This document shows positions 44,641 to 56,389 of a DNA stretch of 64,000 nucleotides, one piece after another. The DNA is from Planctomycetota bacterium (GTDB lineage Bacteria; Planctomycetota; Planctomycetia; Gemmatales; Gemmataceae): contig JAJXWW010000144.1 of the NCBI GenBank assembly GCA_021781415.1, forward strand, positions 1-64,000, in the 5' to 3' direction. Under the pieces are notes generated by a model. The model made no database searches and was not told where the DNA came from. It saw only the letters and a program-made list of their open reading frames with translations. The position numbers and the translations under genes were made by a program. Within the stretch, counting starts at the first letter, position 1. The number at the start of each line of letters is the position of its first letter.

Positions 44641-46184
44641 ATCAGATCCGAGGCAGCCGTGAAGATGCCGTGATGGCCTTCAAACGGCTTCTGCAACCAA
44701 TTGTCGTCGTAGCGCAGTTCGGGGCGAATGACCATGCTTTTATTGATGTGATATTGCACGCCCGTGGTCAGCGAAGTGTAGAGTCCGGCGAAGCCGGTGC
44801 GCTGTCCCTGGCAATCGTCGAAGGTCTCAAAGCGGACGATGCTGCCCCATTTTGGAGAAATGGTCCAAAACAGATAGTGAGCCGCCGAGAACCAGTTGGC
44901 GAATCCGTTCGAGCTGCCGACGGCCATCGCGTCTTGCGGCACGTTGTACTGATAGCCGTAGATCCCTTCCAGATTGTAGCTCAGCACGGAGTTAAACAAG
45001 TGCGTGTAGACAATGTCGAAGGCGTTGAAATTGTTTCTTCCAAACGGCTCGGTGGCCAGGGCGACGGTGCTTTGTTGCGGCGGCGTGGCGTAGGCGGGAT
45101 TAAACTTGCCGCGCCCCAGCGAGGTGGCCACCGTCACCGTATTGCGTCCGCCCGGCTGAACCCAGCGAAGGTTGCCGACGAAACGCAGTTCCTCGGACGG
45201 ATCGCCGAAAAACACGTCGTTGCCGTTGGCCAACATGAACACGCCGGACCATTCCTTGGTGAAGGTGACGTAGGCGGCCAAACCGGAATGGGTGAAGGGG
45301 GGAGACCAGTTGAAGGCATACGAACGCGAAAGTAACGGCGTACTGACCGCTTCGAGGCTTTCCACGCCCCACGGAGTGTACAGACGCCCCAAACGCAACT
45401 CCACTCCTTGGAACAGCGTCGGCAGATACATCGACACATATTCCTGAATCGGATCGACGCCATAGAGATTCTGCCCACCCGCCGAATTGTACAACTGGCT
45501 ATTCAACAGTCCGCGCGGCAGCGTGAAGCGATAGTCCGTACCGGCCAGGACGTCGAGCTGAAAGCCGAAGCTCGGCGAAGTGGTGCCGCTGGTGACGACG
45601 CTGCGACCGACGCGGAACCATGCCTGTTGCAACAAGTACTTATTGGCTTGGTCGTTCCAAGTGATGGTTCCGTTGGTAACTTTATCGGTACTGCCCGTGA
45701 ACGACTGCTCGATCCAGCCGGTCATAAAGAAGCGATTGTCGTCGAGAAACGCACCCAGCGCCGTCCCCTGAACCTCGCGCATCAACCACCAACGATCGGG
45801 AAGCGGCGCGGGCGGAGGCGCGGGCGGCGGCGGCACGGGCGGCGGAACCGGCGTCGGCAACAGCGGCGCGGGAATCTCAATCGGCGCTGCCGGAGCAACG
45901 GCATCGGCAGATTCCGCAGATGCGGCGCGCGACCAAGTAAGGCCGGGAAAATTCAACGGGGCATCGGCAGCTTCGGCGGCACGCGGAGTACCGGGAACGG
46001 AGCTGGGAACGGAACCGCCAGCGGGCGGATCGTTCTGAATTGGGTATAGCTGGGCGGTTGGGCCTGGAGAGAACGAATCCAGTGGAGGACCGACCACCGA
46101 TACGGCCGCACTGCGCGGAACCGTAGCCTCTCCGGTCGTCTGCCCCGGCATAAGAGCCGACAACAGCAATACGAACGAAACCAT
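44628..46184 (-). CDS. outer-membrane porin, OmpL-like BBP2 family
   Basis: A 518-residue porin of the planctomycete BBP2 type (PF07642). ATG 46184 is preferred to 46214: GGAG precedes it by six bases and it opens a signal peptide (VSFVLLLSALMPG). Residues about 70-130 form a Pro/Ala-rich linker with PPPVPPPPAPPPAP, then a beta barrel of alternating strands (FMTGWIEQSF, WFRVGRSVV, FGFQLDVLAG) ending in DLIIRW. It would allow passage of small solutes across the outer membrane. The minus-strand gene at 43631 follows. Confidence 0.9.
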   Translation of the reverse strand: MVSFVLLLSALMPGQTTGEATVPRSAAVSVVGPPLDSFSPGPTAQLYPIQNDPPAGGSVPSSVPGTPRAAEAADAPLNFPGLTWSRAASAESADAVAPAAPIEIPAPLLPTPVPPPVPPPPAPPPAPLPDRWWLMREVQGTALGAFLDDNRFFMTGWIEQSFTGSTDKVTNGTITWNDQANKYLLQQAWFRVGRSVVTSGTTSPSFGFQLDVLAGTDYRFTLPRGLLNSQLYNSAGGQNLYGVDPIQEYVSMYLPTLFQGVELRLGRLYTPWGVESLEAVSTPLLSRSYAFNWSPPFTHSGLAAYVTFTKEWSGVFMLANGNDVFFGDPSEELRFVGNLRWVQPGGRNTVTVATSLGRGKFNPAYATPPQQSTVALATEPFGRNNFNAFDIVYTHLFNSVLSYNLEGIYGYQYNVPQDAMAVGSSNGFANWFSAAHYLFWTISPKWGSIVRFETFDDCQGQRTGFAGLYTSLTTGVQYHINKSMVIRPELRYDDNWLQKPFEGHHGIFTAASDLIIRW

Positions 46185-46573
46185 TGCATTCTCCGCAGCG
46201 CTAACGCGCACCATCACCTATCCCGCGACACGAATGATAACGGCAAGGAGAGGAGGTGCCGTTCCATTCGAGCCACGGCGATTCCCACGCCGCCCTCTCG
46301 CTCAGGTTGTAGGTTTTGTATCGGCAGATTGTCGTGGAATATGCAGAGTCTTTTTCGATACACTTAAGACCGAAAAGCCTCTCTCCTCTTCAGCGCGGAG
46401 GAGAGGGAGCCTTGCGGATAAAACGGTAAAGGTTTCTTGATCCCTCGCTCTATCGGCGTTACCATCACCATTAGGGAGAGGGGAGATTCGAGAGCAGCGC
46501 TGTAGCGTTAGCCCTCCGGTTCCAGCCAGTACAATGATTCGTGCATCTCCGGATGCCGCGAGGAGAGCGCCGC
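46185..46573. other. divergent intergenic region with hairpin and repeat end
   Basis: No gene. It contains the hairpin GCCTCTCTCCTC ... GAGGAGAGGGAGCC (about 46378-46413) and, at 46471-46510, GAGAGGGGAGATTCGAGAGC followed by GCGCTGTAGCGTTAGC, one end of the repeat element seen whole at 56178-56361. Confidence 0.6.
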
Positions 46574-48778
<2,205 letters not shown>

Positions 48779-48791
48779 ACGGGTGATCCCC

Positions 48792-50285
48792 ATGTCGCAA
48801 TCCATCGTGGCGAGCGGAGGGCACAAGCCCCCGGATGCGAGCTTCCCGCACCGAGTTATGGCGCACTCTCGCCGCGACTTTTTATCCCGCACCGGCGGCG
48901 GACTGGGCATGCTCGCCCTTCTCGATCTGCTCCAGCGCGACGCCGACGGCAACGAATCGACGGCGACGAATCCCGCGGCGGCGCGTGCGCCGATTCTCCC
49001 AGCCCGTGCGAAGAGCGTCATTTGGTGCTTTCTCGATGGCGGCCCCAGTCACATTGATTTGTTCGACCCCAAACCCGCGCTGACGAAGCTCGACGGCAAA
49101 CCGTTGCCGCCGTCGTTCAAGCGTCCGGTGACGGCGATGGGACGCACCGCCCATACGCCGTTGTTGGCCTCGAAACGACGTTTCCAACAACACGGCCAAT
49201 CTGGCTTGTGGGTCAGCGACTGGTATCCGCATCTGGCCGGCTGCGTCGATGACATCGCCATGCTGCACGGCTGCTGGGCGGATGGCCTCAATCACGTCGG
49301 CAGCGTCTGCCAAATGAACACCGGCAGCATCCTGGGCGGCAGGCCCTGCCTCGGTTCGTGGGCGCTGTATGGACTGGGCAGTCTCAGCGAGAACTTGCCG
49401 GGCTACGTCGTTCTCCTCGACTATCCCGAAGACCCGCCCGGCGGCGCGCGCAACTGGTCCACGGGGTTCATGCCCTCCACCTTTCAGGGCACGCGCTTCC
49501 GCGACGGCGGCACGCCGATTCTGCACCTCAAGCCGTCCGACGCAACGGCCGGCGGCCAGCGCGCCAAGCTGGATTTCGTTCAGGAATTGAATCGCCGCCA
49601 CCTCGCCGAACGCCGCGAGGATCACGATCTCGAAGCCCGCATCGCCTCTTACGAATTGGCGTATCGCATGCAGTCCGCCGCCACCGAAGCGGTCGATTTG
49701 GCCCGCGAGACGCGCGAAACCCAAAGCCTTTACGGACTCGACGAGAAAACGACGGAGCGCGTGGGTCGCAATTGTTTGCTGGCCCGTCGGTTGGTGGAGC
49801 GCGGCGTGCGCTATGTGCAACTGTACTGCGGCTCCGGCAGCAAATGGGACGCCCATCGCAACGTCGAAGGCAACCATGCGCGCTATTGCCGCGAGAGCGA
49901 CAAACCCATCGCCGGTCTGCTGCGCGACCTCAAGCGGCGCGGCTTGCTCGACAGCACGCTAGTCGTCTGGGGCGGCGAGTTTGGCCGCACACCCATGAGC
50001 GAAAGCGGCGACGGACGCGACCACAACCCCTACGGCTTCACCGCCTGGCTGGCCGGCGGCGGCGTCCGCGGAGGCGTCCGCCACGGCGCTACCGACGAAC
50101 TGGGACTGTACGCCATCGACGGTCGCGTTCACGTTCACGATCTGCACGCCACCATTCTCTACTGCCTGGGCCTCGATCACCGCAAGCTCATCCTCCCCTT
50201 CAACGGCCGCGACGAACGAGCCACCATCAACGGCGGCCACGTCATTCGAGAGGTACTGAAAAAGGCCCCAACAATATCCTCTTAA
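48792..50285 (+). CDS. DUF1501 family protein paired with DUF1549/DUF1553
   Basis: A 497-residue DUF1501 protein. ATG 48792 begins an N-terminal segment VASGGHKPPDASF before a Tat-type signal (HSRRDFLSRTGGGLGMLAL), so export may start at ATG 48858 instead. WCFLDGGPSHIDLFDPKPAL is the family opening and WGGEFGRTPMSE the late metal-site motif. It is 14 bp after its DUF1549/DUF1553 partner. The first segment is encoded by a palindromic repeat (48811-48837) and is likely a recent insertion. Confidence 0.9.
   Translation: MSQSIVASGGHKPPDASFPHRVMAHSRRDFLSRTGGGLGMLALLDLLQRDADGNESTATNPAAARAPILPARAKSVIWCFLDGGPSHIDLFDPKPALTKLDGKPLPPSFKRPVTAMGRTAHTPLLASKRRFQQHGQSGLWVSDWYPHLAGCVDDIAMLHGCWADGLNHVGSVCQMNTGSILGGRPCLGSWALYGLGSLSENLPGYVVLLDYPEDPPGGARNWSTGFMPSTFQGTRFRDGGTPILHLKPSDATAGGQRAKLDFVQELNRRHLAERREDHDLEARIASYELAYRMQSAATEAVDLARETRETQSLYGLDEKTTERVGRNCLLARRLVERGVRYVQLYCGSGSKWDAHRNVEGNHARYCRESDKPIAGLLRDLKRRGLLDSTLVVWGGEFGRTPMSESGDGRDHNPYGFTAWLAGGGVRGGVRHGATDELGLYAIDGRVHVHDLHATILYCLGLDHRKLILPFNGRDERATINGGHVIREVLKKAPTISS
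48811..48837. repeat. palindromic repeat family 3 at a gene start
   Basis: CGAGCGGAGGGCACAAGCCC followed by CCGGATG, the reverse complement type of the units at 40774-40836. It codes for the residues ASGGHKPPDA of the DUF1501 protein. Confidence 0.6.
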
Positions 50286-50427
50286 AAGCATAGCAATACT
50301 CTGAATGTCATCTGTCTCCCCGATCCCACGCTCCCCGTGGGAAACAGAGACGCCATCTTTCGATTCTTGCAAGAGAAAAATGCGCTTCCTAGAATCATTG
50401 GTGTCCCAAGCTCAAGAGGTTTCCTCG

Positions 50428-52746
50428 ATGGCGCGGCTCCGGTGTCCTCACTGCGCAACACTCGTCGCCAACTCCAACGTCGCCGAGTCGGAGTTGTGCG
50501 GCTGTCCGGCGTGCGGCGGGGTCTTCGCGGCGACGAACTCCGAGGCGGATTTGCAGGACGAGACGGTACCGCGATCGAAAGCTCCAGCACCCGTTCGCAA
50601 CCGAGAATTCTATCCGCCCAGTCCGTCAGAGGTTCCCGCCGATCTAACGGTTCCCAGTTCGAGTTATCGGCGGGGCGTGGTGTTTCTCTTCGCCACGATG
50701 TTGCTATTCTTTGGCATTTACTTCGCATTGGCGATCGTTTGCGGTTGTTCGATCTTCTGGTCGTTGCGCTGGTTTGGACTGCTCGGTATTCCGATGGCTC
50801 TGCTTTTCCTTATTCTGTTTCTGTATTTGCTCAAGGGCTTTTTCAAAACGAAAAGCGAGGGGAAATCGTTTCACATCGAGATTACCGAAGAGGAGCAGCC
50901 GCGTCTGTTCGCCTTCATCCGCCGCGTGTGCCAAGAAGTAGAAGCCCCCGAACCGCATCGCGTTTTTCTTAGCCCCGAAGTGAACGCCGCCGCGTTCTAC
51001 GAACATTCCGTCGTCGATCTCTTTCACCCCAGCCCCAAGAACCTGATTTTGGGTCTGGGGCTGGTGAACGTGTTGACGTTGAGCGAATTCAAAGCGGTTC
51101 TGGCGCACGAGTTCGGCCACTTCGCGCAGAGCAGCATGAAGCTGGGTTCCTACGTCTACGCCTTCAATCGCATTCTGATTGAAGTGGTGGCCGGACGCGA
51201 TTGGCTCGATCGCTTGTTGCTCTCGCTGCGCGGGCAGCCCAGTTTCGTGGGGCTGTTCGGCGCGATATGTTGGGGGCTGGTGAGCGGGCTGCGCAAAGGC
51301 ACGATCGGTCTCTTTTACGCCATCAACTTCCTGGACAAGTCGCTGTCGCGGCAAATGGAGTTTCACGCCGATCTGGTGTCGGTGCGGGCGTGCGGAAGCG
51401 AGGCCATCGTGCGAGCCCTGTCGCGGCTGGACTTCGCCAACGAAGCGCTGGAGGCAGCCGTCGGCGATCTCAAGTTGGCCGCCGATCACAAACGCTATAC
51501 CCTCGACCTGTTCGTCCATCATCGCGATGCCATCGAACGCCTCCGCAAACAGCGTCAGAATCCCCGACTTGGCGAGCCTCCGCCTTTGACCGACGATCCG
51601 ATGTTGGCACCCGAGGTGTTCGATCCCGAGGATGGTCCGCCGCAAATGTGGGCCGACCATCCCTCCAACTACGACCGCGAACAAAATGTCAAGCGCCGCT
51701 ATGTGGCTTGCCCCTTGGACGACCGCCCCGCCTGGCTGCTCTTCGACGATGCCGCCGGGGCTTGCGAACGAGTCACCTGGCGATTCTACAGGCTGGGGCT
51801 GAAAATCCCCCGCGATGCCGAACTGGAAGACCCGGAATCGATTCAAGCCTTTCTCGATGAGGAACGCCGTGCCATCGCCTTCAATCCGCGCTACCACGGC
51901 ATGTACGACGAGCGCTTCATCGAACCGGGCGACTTGGAAGAGTTGATCGCCCTCGACCTGTTTGAATTGCCCGAGCCGTCAACTCTCCGACATCGCTACG
52001 CCGCCCTTTATGGAGAAGAGACGATGGAGCGATCGGCGGCATATCGACGACACCGAGAGGAGCGGGATCTGTTGTTGATCTATCGGCGGGAGTACAAGGA
52101 GAAGAAGAAGCCGCTGGAGTTTCGCGGCCGGCGCTATGGACCGAGCGATGTCAAAAATTTGCTTCGCTTTCTCGACGAACAACAGGCCAAGGATCGCCGC
52201 CGGCTGGCCGAGGAGGATCGCGCCGTCTTCGTGGTCTATTACCCGATGGCTTGCTATCTGGGCGACAAGACGAAGCAGGTTTTACTCGACCGCTACCGCT
52301 TTCATCTGGCGGCGCAAAGACTGCTCGGCAACCTCTTCGCTTCGCAAGACGACTTGGAATCGGCGCTCGCCCTCGTCGCCGAGCAATCCGAGGGGAACGT
52401 GTCGCCGGAAACATTCGCCCAACTGTCTCGTTCATTTCGCGGCGTGCGGGATACACTCCGTGAGACCTTGGAGGCGGCCGACGAAATGAAAATACCTCCC
52501 TTACCCCATCTCAAAGTAGGGTCTAGGCTTGGCCCCCTTCTTTGGGATGGCCCGGTCGTGGGCCGCCTGGGCGTCTCCGGGCGATCCATCTCGATGCAGA
52601 AGGTCGAAAAGCTCCGCATGCAGCTGGCCGAAGTAATCGACCGCCTGCGCCAAGTCCATTTCAAGAGTCTGAGCGCCTTGTTGAAGCTACAGGAACAGAT
52701 TGCCCAACAGTGGCTCGCGCGAAAAGATGCCCAACGCGCGGACTAA
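50428..52746 (+). CDS. M48-family zinc metalloprotease with N-terminal zinc ribbon
   Basis: A 772-residue membrane protease. ATG 50428 (MARLRCPHCATL) follows AGAGG by eight bases. A zinc ribbon CPHC ... CPAC occupies residues 6-33. Two membrane helices lie near 85-140. The catalytic motif HEFGH is at 227-231 in LAHEFGHFAQSS, and the third ligand in FHADLVSV near 312. The long C-terminal half has no family I recognise and may be a regulatory or substrate domain. M48 enzymes such as HtpX degrade misfolded membrane proteins; a similar quality-control role is likely. Confidence 0.92.
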   Translation: MARLRCPHCATLVANSNVAESELCGCPACGGVFAATNSEADLQDETVPRSKAPAPVRNREFYPPSPSEVPADLTVPSSSYRRGVVFLFATMLLFFGIYFALAIVCGCSIFWSLRWFGLLGIPMALLFLILFLYLLKGFFKTKSEGKSFHIEITEEEQPRLFAFIRRVCQEVEAPEPHRVFLSPEVNAAAFYEHSVVDLFHPSPKNLILGLGLVNVLTLSEFKAVLAHEFGHFAQSSMKLGSYVYAFNRILIEVVAGRDWLDRLLLSLRGQPSFVGLFGAICWGLVSGLRKGTIGLFYAINFLDKSLSRQMEFHADLVSVRACGSEAIVRALSRLDFANEALEAAVGDLKLAADHKRYTLDLFVHHRDAIERLRKQRQNPRLGEPPPLTDDPMLAPEVFDPEDGPPQMWADHPSNYDREQNVKRRYVACPLDDRPAWLLFDDAAGACERVTWRFYRLGLKIPRDAELEDPESIQAFLDEERRAIAFNPRYHGMYDERFIEPGDLEELIALDLFELPEPSTLRHRYAALYGEETMERSAAYRRHREERDLLLIYRREYKEKKKPLEFRGRRYGPSDVKNLLRFLDEQQAKDRRRLAEEDRAVFVVYYPMACYLGDKTKQVLLDRYRFHLAAQRLLGNLFASQDDLESALALVAEQSEGNVSPETFAQLSRSFRGVRDTLRETLEAADEMKIPPLPHLKVGSRLGPLLWDGPVVGRLGVSGRSISMQKVEKLRMQLAEVIDRLRQVHFKSLSALLKLQEQIAQQWLARKDAQRAD

Positions 52747-52762
52747 GAGGTCGTCCCAATAG

Positions 52763-52802
52763 CCCCCCTCTCCCCTGAGTACAGGGGCGAGGATCGGGGC
52801 TG
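52763..52802. repeat. single arm of CCCCTCTCCCCTGAGTACAGG repeat
   Basis: CCCCTCTCCCCTGAGTACAG plus GGGCTGAGGGGCTTTCG between two convergent genes. The sequence is related to the inverted repeat at 56201-56333. Confidence 0.6.
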
Positions 52803-52927
52803 AGGGGCTTTCGGGACAGGCTCTAACCGTTCTCCTCCGCCTCCTCGCGCGAATCGTGAAACGAACAAAGACTACTTATGACATCTTAATAGCATTCTAT
52901 CCACGAAGTCGGTAGAAGAGAGACGGA

Positions 52928-54376
52928 TCACGCCAGCAGTTTCGCCACGATCTCGCCGTGTACGTCGGTGAGGCGGAAGTCGCGGCCTTGGAAGCGGAAC
53001 GTCAGTTTGGTGTGATCGAGACCGAGTAGATGGAGTACCGTCGCTTGCAAGTCGTGGACGTGAACGCGGTCCTCGACGGCGGCGAAACCGAGTTCGTCGC
53101 TGACGCCGAGGTTCAGTCCCGGCTTGATTCCGCCGCCGGCCAGCCACATTGCATAGGCGTCGATGTGGTGATTGCGCCCCACCGAGTCGCGCACTTCGCC
53201 CATCGGCGTTCTCCCAAATTCGCCGCCCCATATCACCAGCGTGTCGTCGAGCAGACCGCGCCGCTTGAGGTCCGTCACCAGCGCGGCGCTGGGGCGATCG
53301 ACTTCGCGGCACACGCGGTCGAGTCCGGCGGTGAGATTCTCGCTGCCGGAGCCGTGGTGGTCCCAATCGGTGTGATACAGCTGCACGAAGCGCACGCCGC
53401 GCTCGACGAGACGGCGGGCCAACAGGCAATTGTTGGCGAACGACGGCTTGCCCGGCTGCGCGCCGTACATTTCCAGAGTCTTCTTGTCCTCTTGTGCCAG
53501 ATCGATCAACTCCGGCGCGCTCGTCTGCATCCGATAGGCCATCTCGTAGGACGAGATGCGCGTGGCTATTTCCGGATCGCCCGTGTCCGTTAATCGCGCC
53601 GCGTTCAACTCTTTGACGGCGTCGAGTACCTGCCGTTGCCGTTCGTCGCTGATGCCGGCCGGCCGCGTCAGATTGAGAATCGGTTCGCCGCCGGAGCGGA
53701 ACGGGACGCCTTGATACGTCGTCGGCAAGAAGCCGCTGCCCCAGAGGGGATGTCCGCCGCGCGGCCCGCGCGGCCCCGATTGCAAGACGACGAAGCCGGG
53801 CAGATTATTTGCCTCACTACCGATCCCATAAGTGACCCATGCGCCCATGCTGGGCCGTCCCGCCTGCGGCGAGCCGGTGTTGACGAAGATTTTCGCCGGC
53901 GCGTGGTTGAACACATTCGTGGCCATCGACCGCACCACGGCAAGGTCATCGACGATGCCCGCCGTGTGCGGCAGACATTCTGACACCCACGTTCCCGCTC
54001 GTCCGTGCTGGGCAAACTTGCGGCGCGAGGCCAATAGTTTCGGCTTCTCCTTGGTGAAGAAGCTATCCATGAAGGCGAAGCGCTTGCCTTTGATGAACTC
54101 ATCGGGAATGGGCTTGCCGTGCAGCGCCGTCAACTTCGGTTTGTAATCGAACAGTTCGAGCTGGCTCGGCCCACCGGCCATGAACAAGAAGATAACGTGC
54201 TTGGCCCGCGCCGCGCGATGCCCCTTCTTCGGCGTTAATGGGTTGACCAGCGGCACCTCGCCCCGCGCTCGTCCCTCGTCGAGCAACGACGACAAGGCAA
54301 GCGAGCCAAGCCCGAGCGCGCAATCGTGGAAAAAATGCCGGCGCGTTTGCGATAAAAGAGAAGTCGCGGACAACAT
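52928..54376 (-). CDS. DUF1501 family protein, third copy
   Basis: A 482-residue DUF1501 protein. The N-terminus carries a Tat-like signal with a degenerate pair (QTRRHFFHDCALGLGSLAL). FLFMAGGPSQLELFDYKPKL is the family opening, FVQLYHTDWDHHGSG and WGGEFGRTPMGEVR carry the metal-ligand residues. It stands alone: neither flank carries DUF1549/DUF1553. Substrate unknown. Confidence 0.9.
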   Translation of the reverse strand: MLSATSLLSQTRRHFFHDCALGLGSLALSSLLDEGRARGEVPLVNPLTPKKGHRAARAKHVIFLFMAGGPSQLELFDYKPKLTALHGKPIPDEFIKGKRFAFMDSFFTKEKPKLLASRRKFAQHGRAGTWVSECLPHTAGIVDDLAVVRSMATNVFNHAPAKIFVNTGSPQAGRPSMGAWVTYGIGSEANNLPGFVVLQSGPRGPRGGHPLWGSGFLPTTYQGVPFRSGGEPILNLTRPAGISDERQRQVLDAVKELNAARLTDTGDPEIATRISSYEMAYRMQTSAPELIDLAQEDKKTLEMYGAQPGKPSFANNCLLARRLVERGVRFVQLYHTDWDHHGSGSENLTAGLDRVCREVDRPSAALVTDLKRRGLLDDTLVIWGGEFGRTPMGEVRDSVGRNHHIDAYAMWLAGGGIKPGLNLGVSDELGFAAVEDRVHVHDLQATVLHLLGLDHTKLTFRFQGRDFRLTDVHGEIVAKLLA

Positions 54377-55029
54377 GGCGCAGCCACTCCCCGTTTCGTC
54401 TTCGAGGTTTTCCCTTCTCTTAGCCTACCGCAATTGCCCGCGATCACAAGGGAAAAATCGAACGGTGTCGAAACGCGGTCGAATCGCTTCCAACACCACG
54501 ATCGTCTCGCGCGGAATATCGGCGGATGCGCGGGAAGATCCGTCGAGGAGATCGTCCTCAATGTCGTCGTCGATCCCAAGATCACCTTCGTTGCACCGTG
54601 CCACTTTTTTCCTTGGCGACGGCAAGGGGGATTGTGGACGAGCAAACCGCTGCGAAGTACATAAAACAAAGAGAACAGTGAGAACGTGGAGATCATGGCA
54701 AGAACAGCAACCGTCGCCAATGCCCTCGCTGCATTCGATCGGTTCCAGCATCGTGGCAAACGGCTTGAAGCGATCCTCATCACGAACAGGGGTCGCCAGG
54801 CCGAAACACGAGAGCGCTTTCCCTACGGATCGCGCACACACGTTGATTTGCCGCGACGCGCTGCGGAGCGCGAGACAACTCGCTCCGCTGCGCGTCGCGG
54901 CTAACCAAAACGTTTCGTTGTAGGCAATCCGAAAAGGAACCGCTCTAAGGGGAATCGTCGCGATCCATGATATTCCGAAATGGAACGGTGCGATCGGCGG
55001 ATAACCGTGCGAAGTGGAGGAAGCCGTAC
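54377..55029. other. intergenic region with REP-like palindrome, no supported gene
   Basis: 650 bp between the DUF1501 start and the next gene. Frames on both strands exist (for example minus 54235-54783 with a hydrophobic stretch) but none shows a family pattern or a ribosome binding site. A REP-like palindrome lies at 54850-54906. Confidence 0.5.
54850..54906. repeat. REP-like palindrome, family 2
   Basis: GCCGCGACGCGCTGCGGAGC and its complement CGCTCCGCTGCGCGTCGCGG with CTAACC at the end, separated by a short loop. A second copy is at 63091-63156. Confidence 0.85.
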
Positions 55030-55590
55030 ATGAAGCGCCTGCTCGCCGTCATGAACCGCGTGGTGAAGTTCTTCGAGGAAGAACACGCCGAGGTCTTCGA
55101 TCTCGCCGCTCCGACTTCCGCCAAGCGTCGTCCGTCGAAAGCCAACCTGTTGTTCCAATTCAAGATCACGCTCCTGGACAGCAAGCCTCCGATCTGGCGG
55201 CGGATTCAGGTCCAGGACTGCACGCTCGACAAGCTCCACGAACACATTCAGACGGCAATGGGCTGGACCAACAGCCATCTCCACCAGTTCGAGATCAAGG
55301 GCGAGCGGTACGGCGATCCCGAACTCCTGGAGAACGACTTTGAGGACTTCGATTGCGAAGATTCGACCAGGACATTCCTCAGCGACATCCTGACCGAGAC
55401 CGGCAAACGCTTTGCCTTCAAGTACAGCCCGCACATGAAAATCGCCGACATCAGCCGGATATTCGGGGTCGGCGAAAGTACGGCGGCAGCAAGAACCGCG
55501 GCGATCAGGAAAGTGCTGCACCTTGGCCCGCTCGATACGGACGACGCCGAGACGTTGGTGGCTTTTTTGCGGAGGAAGGTGCAGGCATGA
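55030..55590 (+). CDS. chimeric pRiA4b ORF-3 family protein
   Basis: A 186-residue soluble protein; ATG 55030 follows GGAGG by nine bases. Residues about 38-132 match the first part of the plasmid pRiA4b ORF-3 family (LLDSKPPIWRRIQVQD, LHEHIQTAMGWTNSHLHQF). The chain stops before the usual Y-D-F-G-D-x-W motif and continues with YSPHMKIADISRIFGVGEST, the helix-turn-helix segment typical of DUF6398 proteins. It therefore looks like a fusion or deletion product joining two families. The stop overlaps the next start as ATGA (55587-55590). Function unknown. Confidence 0.8.
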   Translation: MKRLLAVMNRVVKFFEEEHAEVFDLAAPTSAKRRPSKANLLFQFKITLLDSKPPIWRRIQVQDCTLDKLHEHIQTAMGWTNSHLHQFEIKGERYGDPELLENDFEDFDCEDSTRTFLSDILTETGKRFAFKYSPHMKIADISRIFGVGESTAAARTAAIRKVLHLGPLDTDDAETLVAFLRRKVQA

Positions 55591-56144
55591 GTGAAGTCAC
55601 TCCCGGTCGCTACCGCCACTACAAGGGAAACGAGTACACCGTCGTCGGCACGGCCCGGCACAGCGAGACGCTGGAAGAGATGGTCGTCTACCGCCAGGAA
55701 TACGGCGAACACGGGCTGTGGGTCCGCCCCAAGGAGATGTTCTCGGAGACGGTGAAGGTAGATGGGCAGGAAGTGCCTCGTTTTCAACGCTTGCCGTCGA
55801 GCGGCGCGAACATCGGCGAGAGCGCGACCAACATCTACGATGACCTTCCGCGGCACATGCCCAAGGAAGTCGTCCAGACGCTCATCCAAGCCGCCGACGT
55901 GCGTATCGAACGGATTATCTCGCACGGTCATGCCTCACCGCCAGACTTCTGGTACGACCAGCCGCAGCACGAGTGGGTAATCATCTTGAAGGGAGCGGCG
56001 AGGTTGCAGTTCGAGGATGGCATGGTCGAGATGAAGCCCGGTGATTTCCTCAACATTGCTGCGTTCAAAAAACATCGGGTCGATTGGACGACGCCGGATG
56101 AGCCGACCGTGTGGCTCGGCGTGAGATATGGCTCAAGTCAATAA
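55587..56144 (+). CDS. DUF1653 - cupin fusion protein
   Basis: A 185-residue soluble protein. Residues about 5-70 are DUF1653 (GRYRHYKGNEYTVVGTARHS, VVYRQEYGEHGLWVRP), and about 100-183 a cupin-2 fold (SPPDFWYDQPQHEWVIILKG, MKPGDFLNIAAFKKH). In the cupin the metal ligands His/Glu/His appear in reduced form (QHEWV, KKHRV), so metal binding is likely but not certain. DUF1653 and cupin domains are usually separate proteins. Start ATG overlaps the previous stop by four bases, so the pair is translationally coupled. Confidence 0.85.
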   Translation: MSEVTPGRYRHYKGNEYTVVGTARHSETLEEMVVYRQEYGEHGLWVRPKEMFSETVKVDGQEVPRFQRLPSSGANIGESATNIYDDLPRHMPKEVVQTLIQAADVRIERIISHGHASPPDFWYDQPQHEWVIILKGAARLQFEDGMVEMKPGDFLNIAAFKKHRVDWTTPDEPTVWLGVRYGSSQ

Positions 56145-56177
56145 ATCTGCAACACAACACCTGAAGTAGATTGCCCA

Positions 56178-56361
56178 GTTAACAGTACAGCGCTACTCTC
56201 CTCTCCCCTGTACTCAGGGGAGAGGGGCCGGGGGTGAGGGGTTTGGTGAAAACGAGTGGTTTCGGCGTCTCCTTTCGTCTCTTACCCCTCACCCCCAACC
56301 CCTCTCCCCTGAGTACAGGGGAGAGGGGAGAATCCGAGAGCAGCGCCGTACAATTAACACG
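56178..56361. repeat. full-length MITE-like inverted repeat
   Basis: About 184 bp. Outer arms GTTAACAGTACAGCGCT and AGCGCCGTACAATTAAC pair with four mismatches; inner arms CTCTCCCCTGTACTCAGGGG / CCCCTGAGTACAGGGGAGAG and GGGGGTGAGGGG / CCCCTCACCCCC are nearly perfect. It lies between convergent genes and may also serve as bidirectional terminator. Single ends occur at 13176-13206 and 46471-46510. Confidence 0.75.
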
Positions 56362-56389
56362 ACCCTCCTTCGTCTGCAATAACTCGCCC

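Noticed and set aside
54235-54783. A minus-strand membrane-protein frame upstream of the DUF1501 gene
   Set aside because: It overlaps the DUF1501 start by 142 bp in another frame, has no ribosome binding site and only one hydrophobic stretch.
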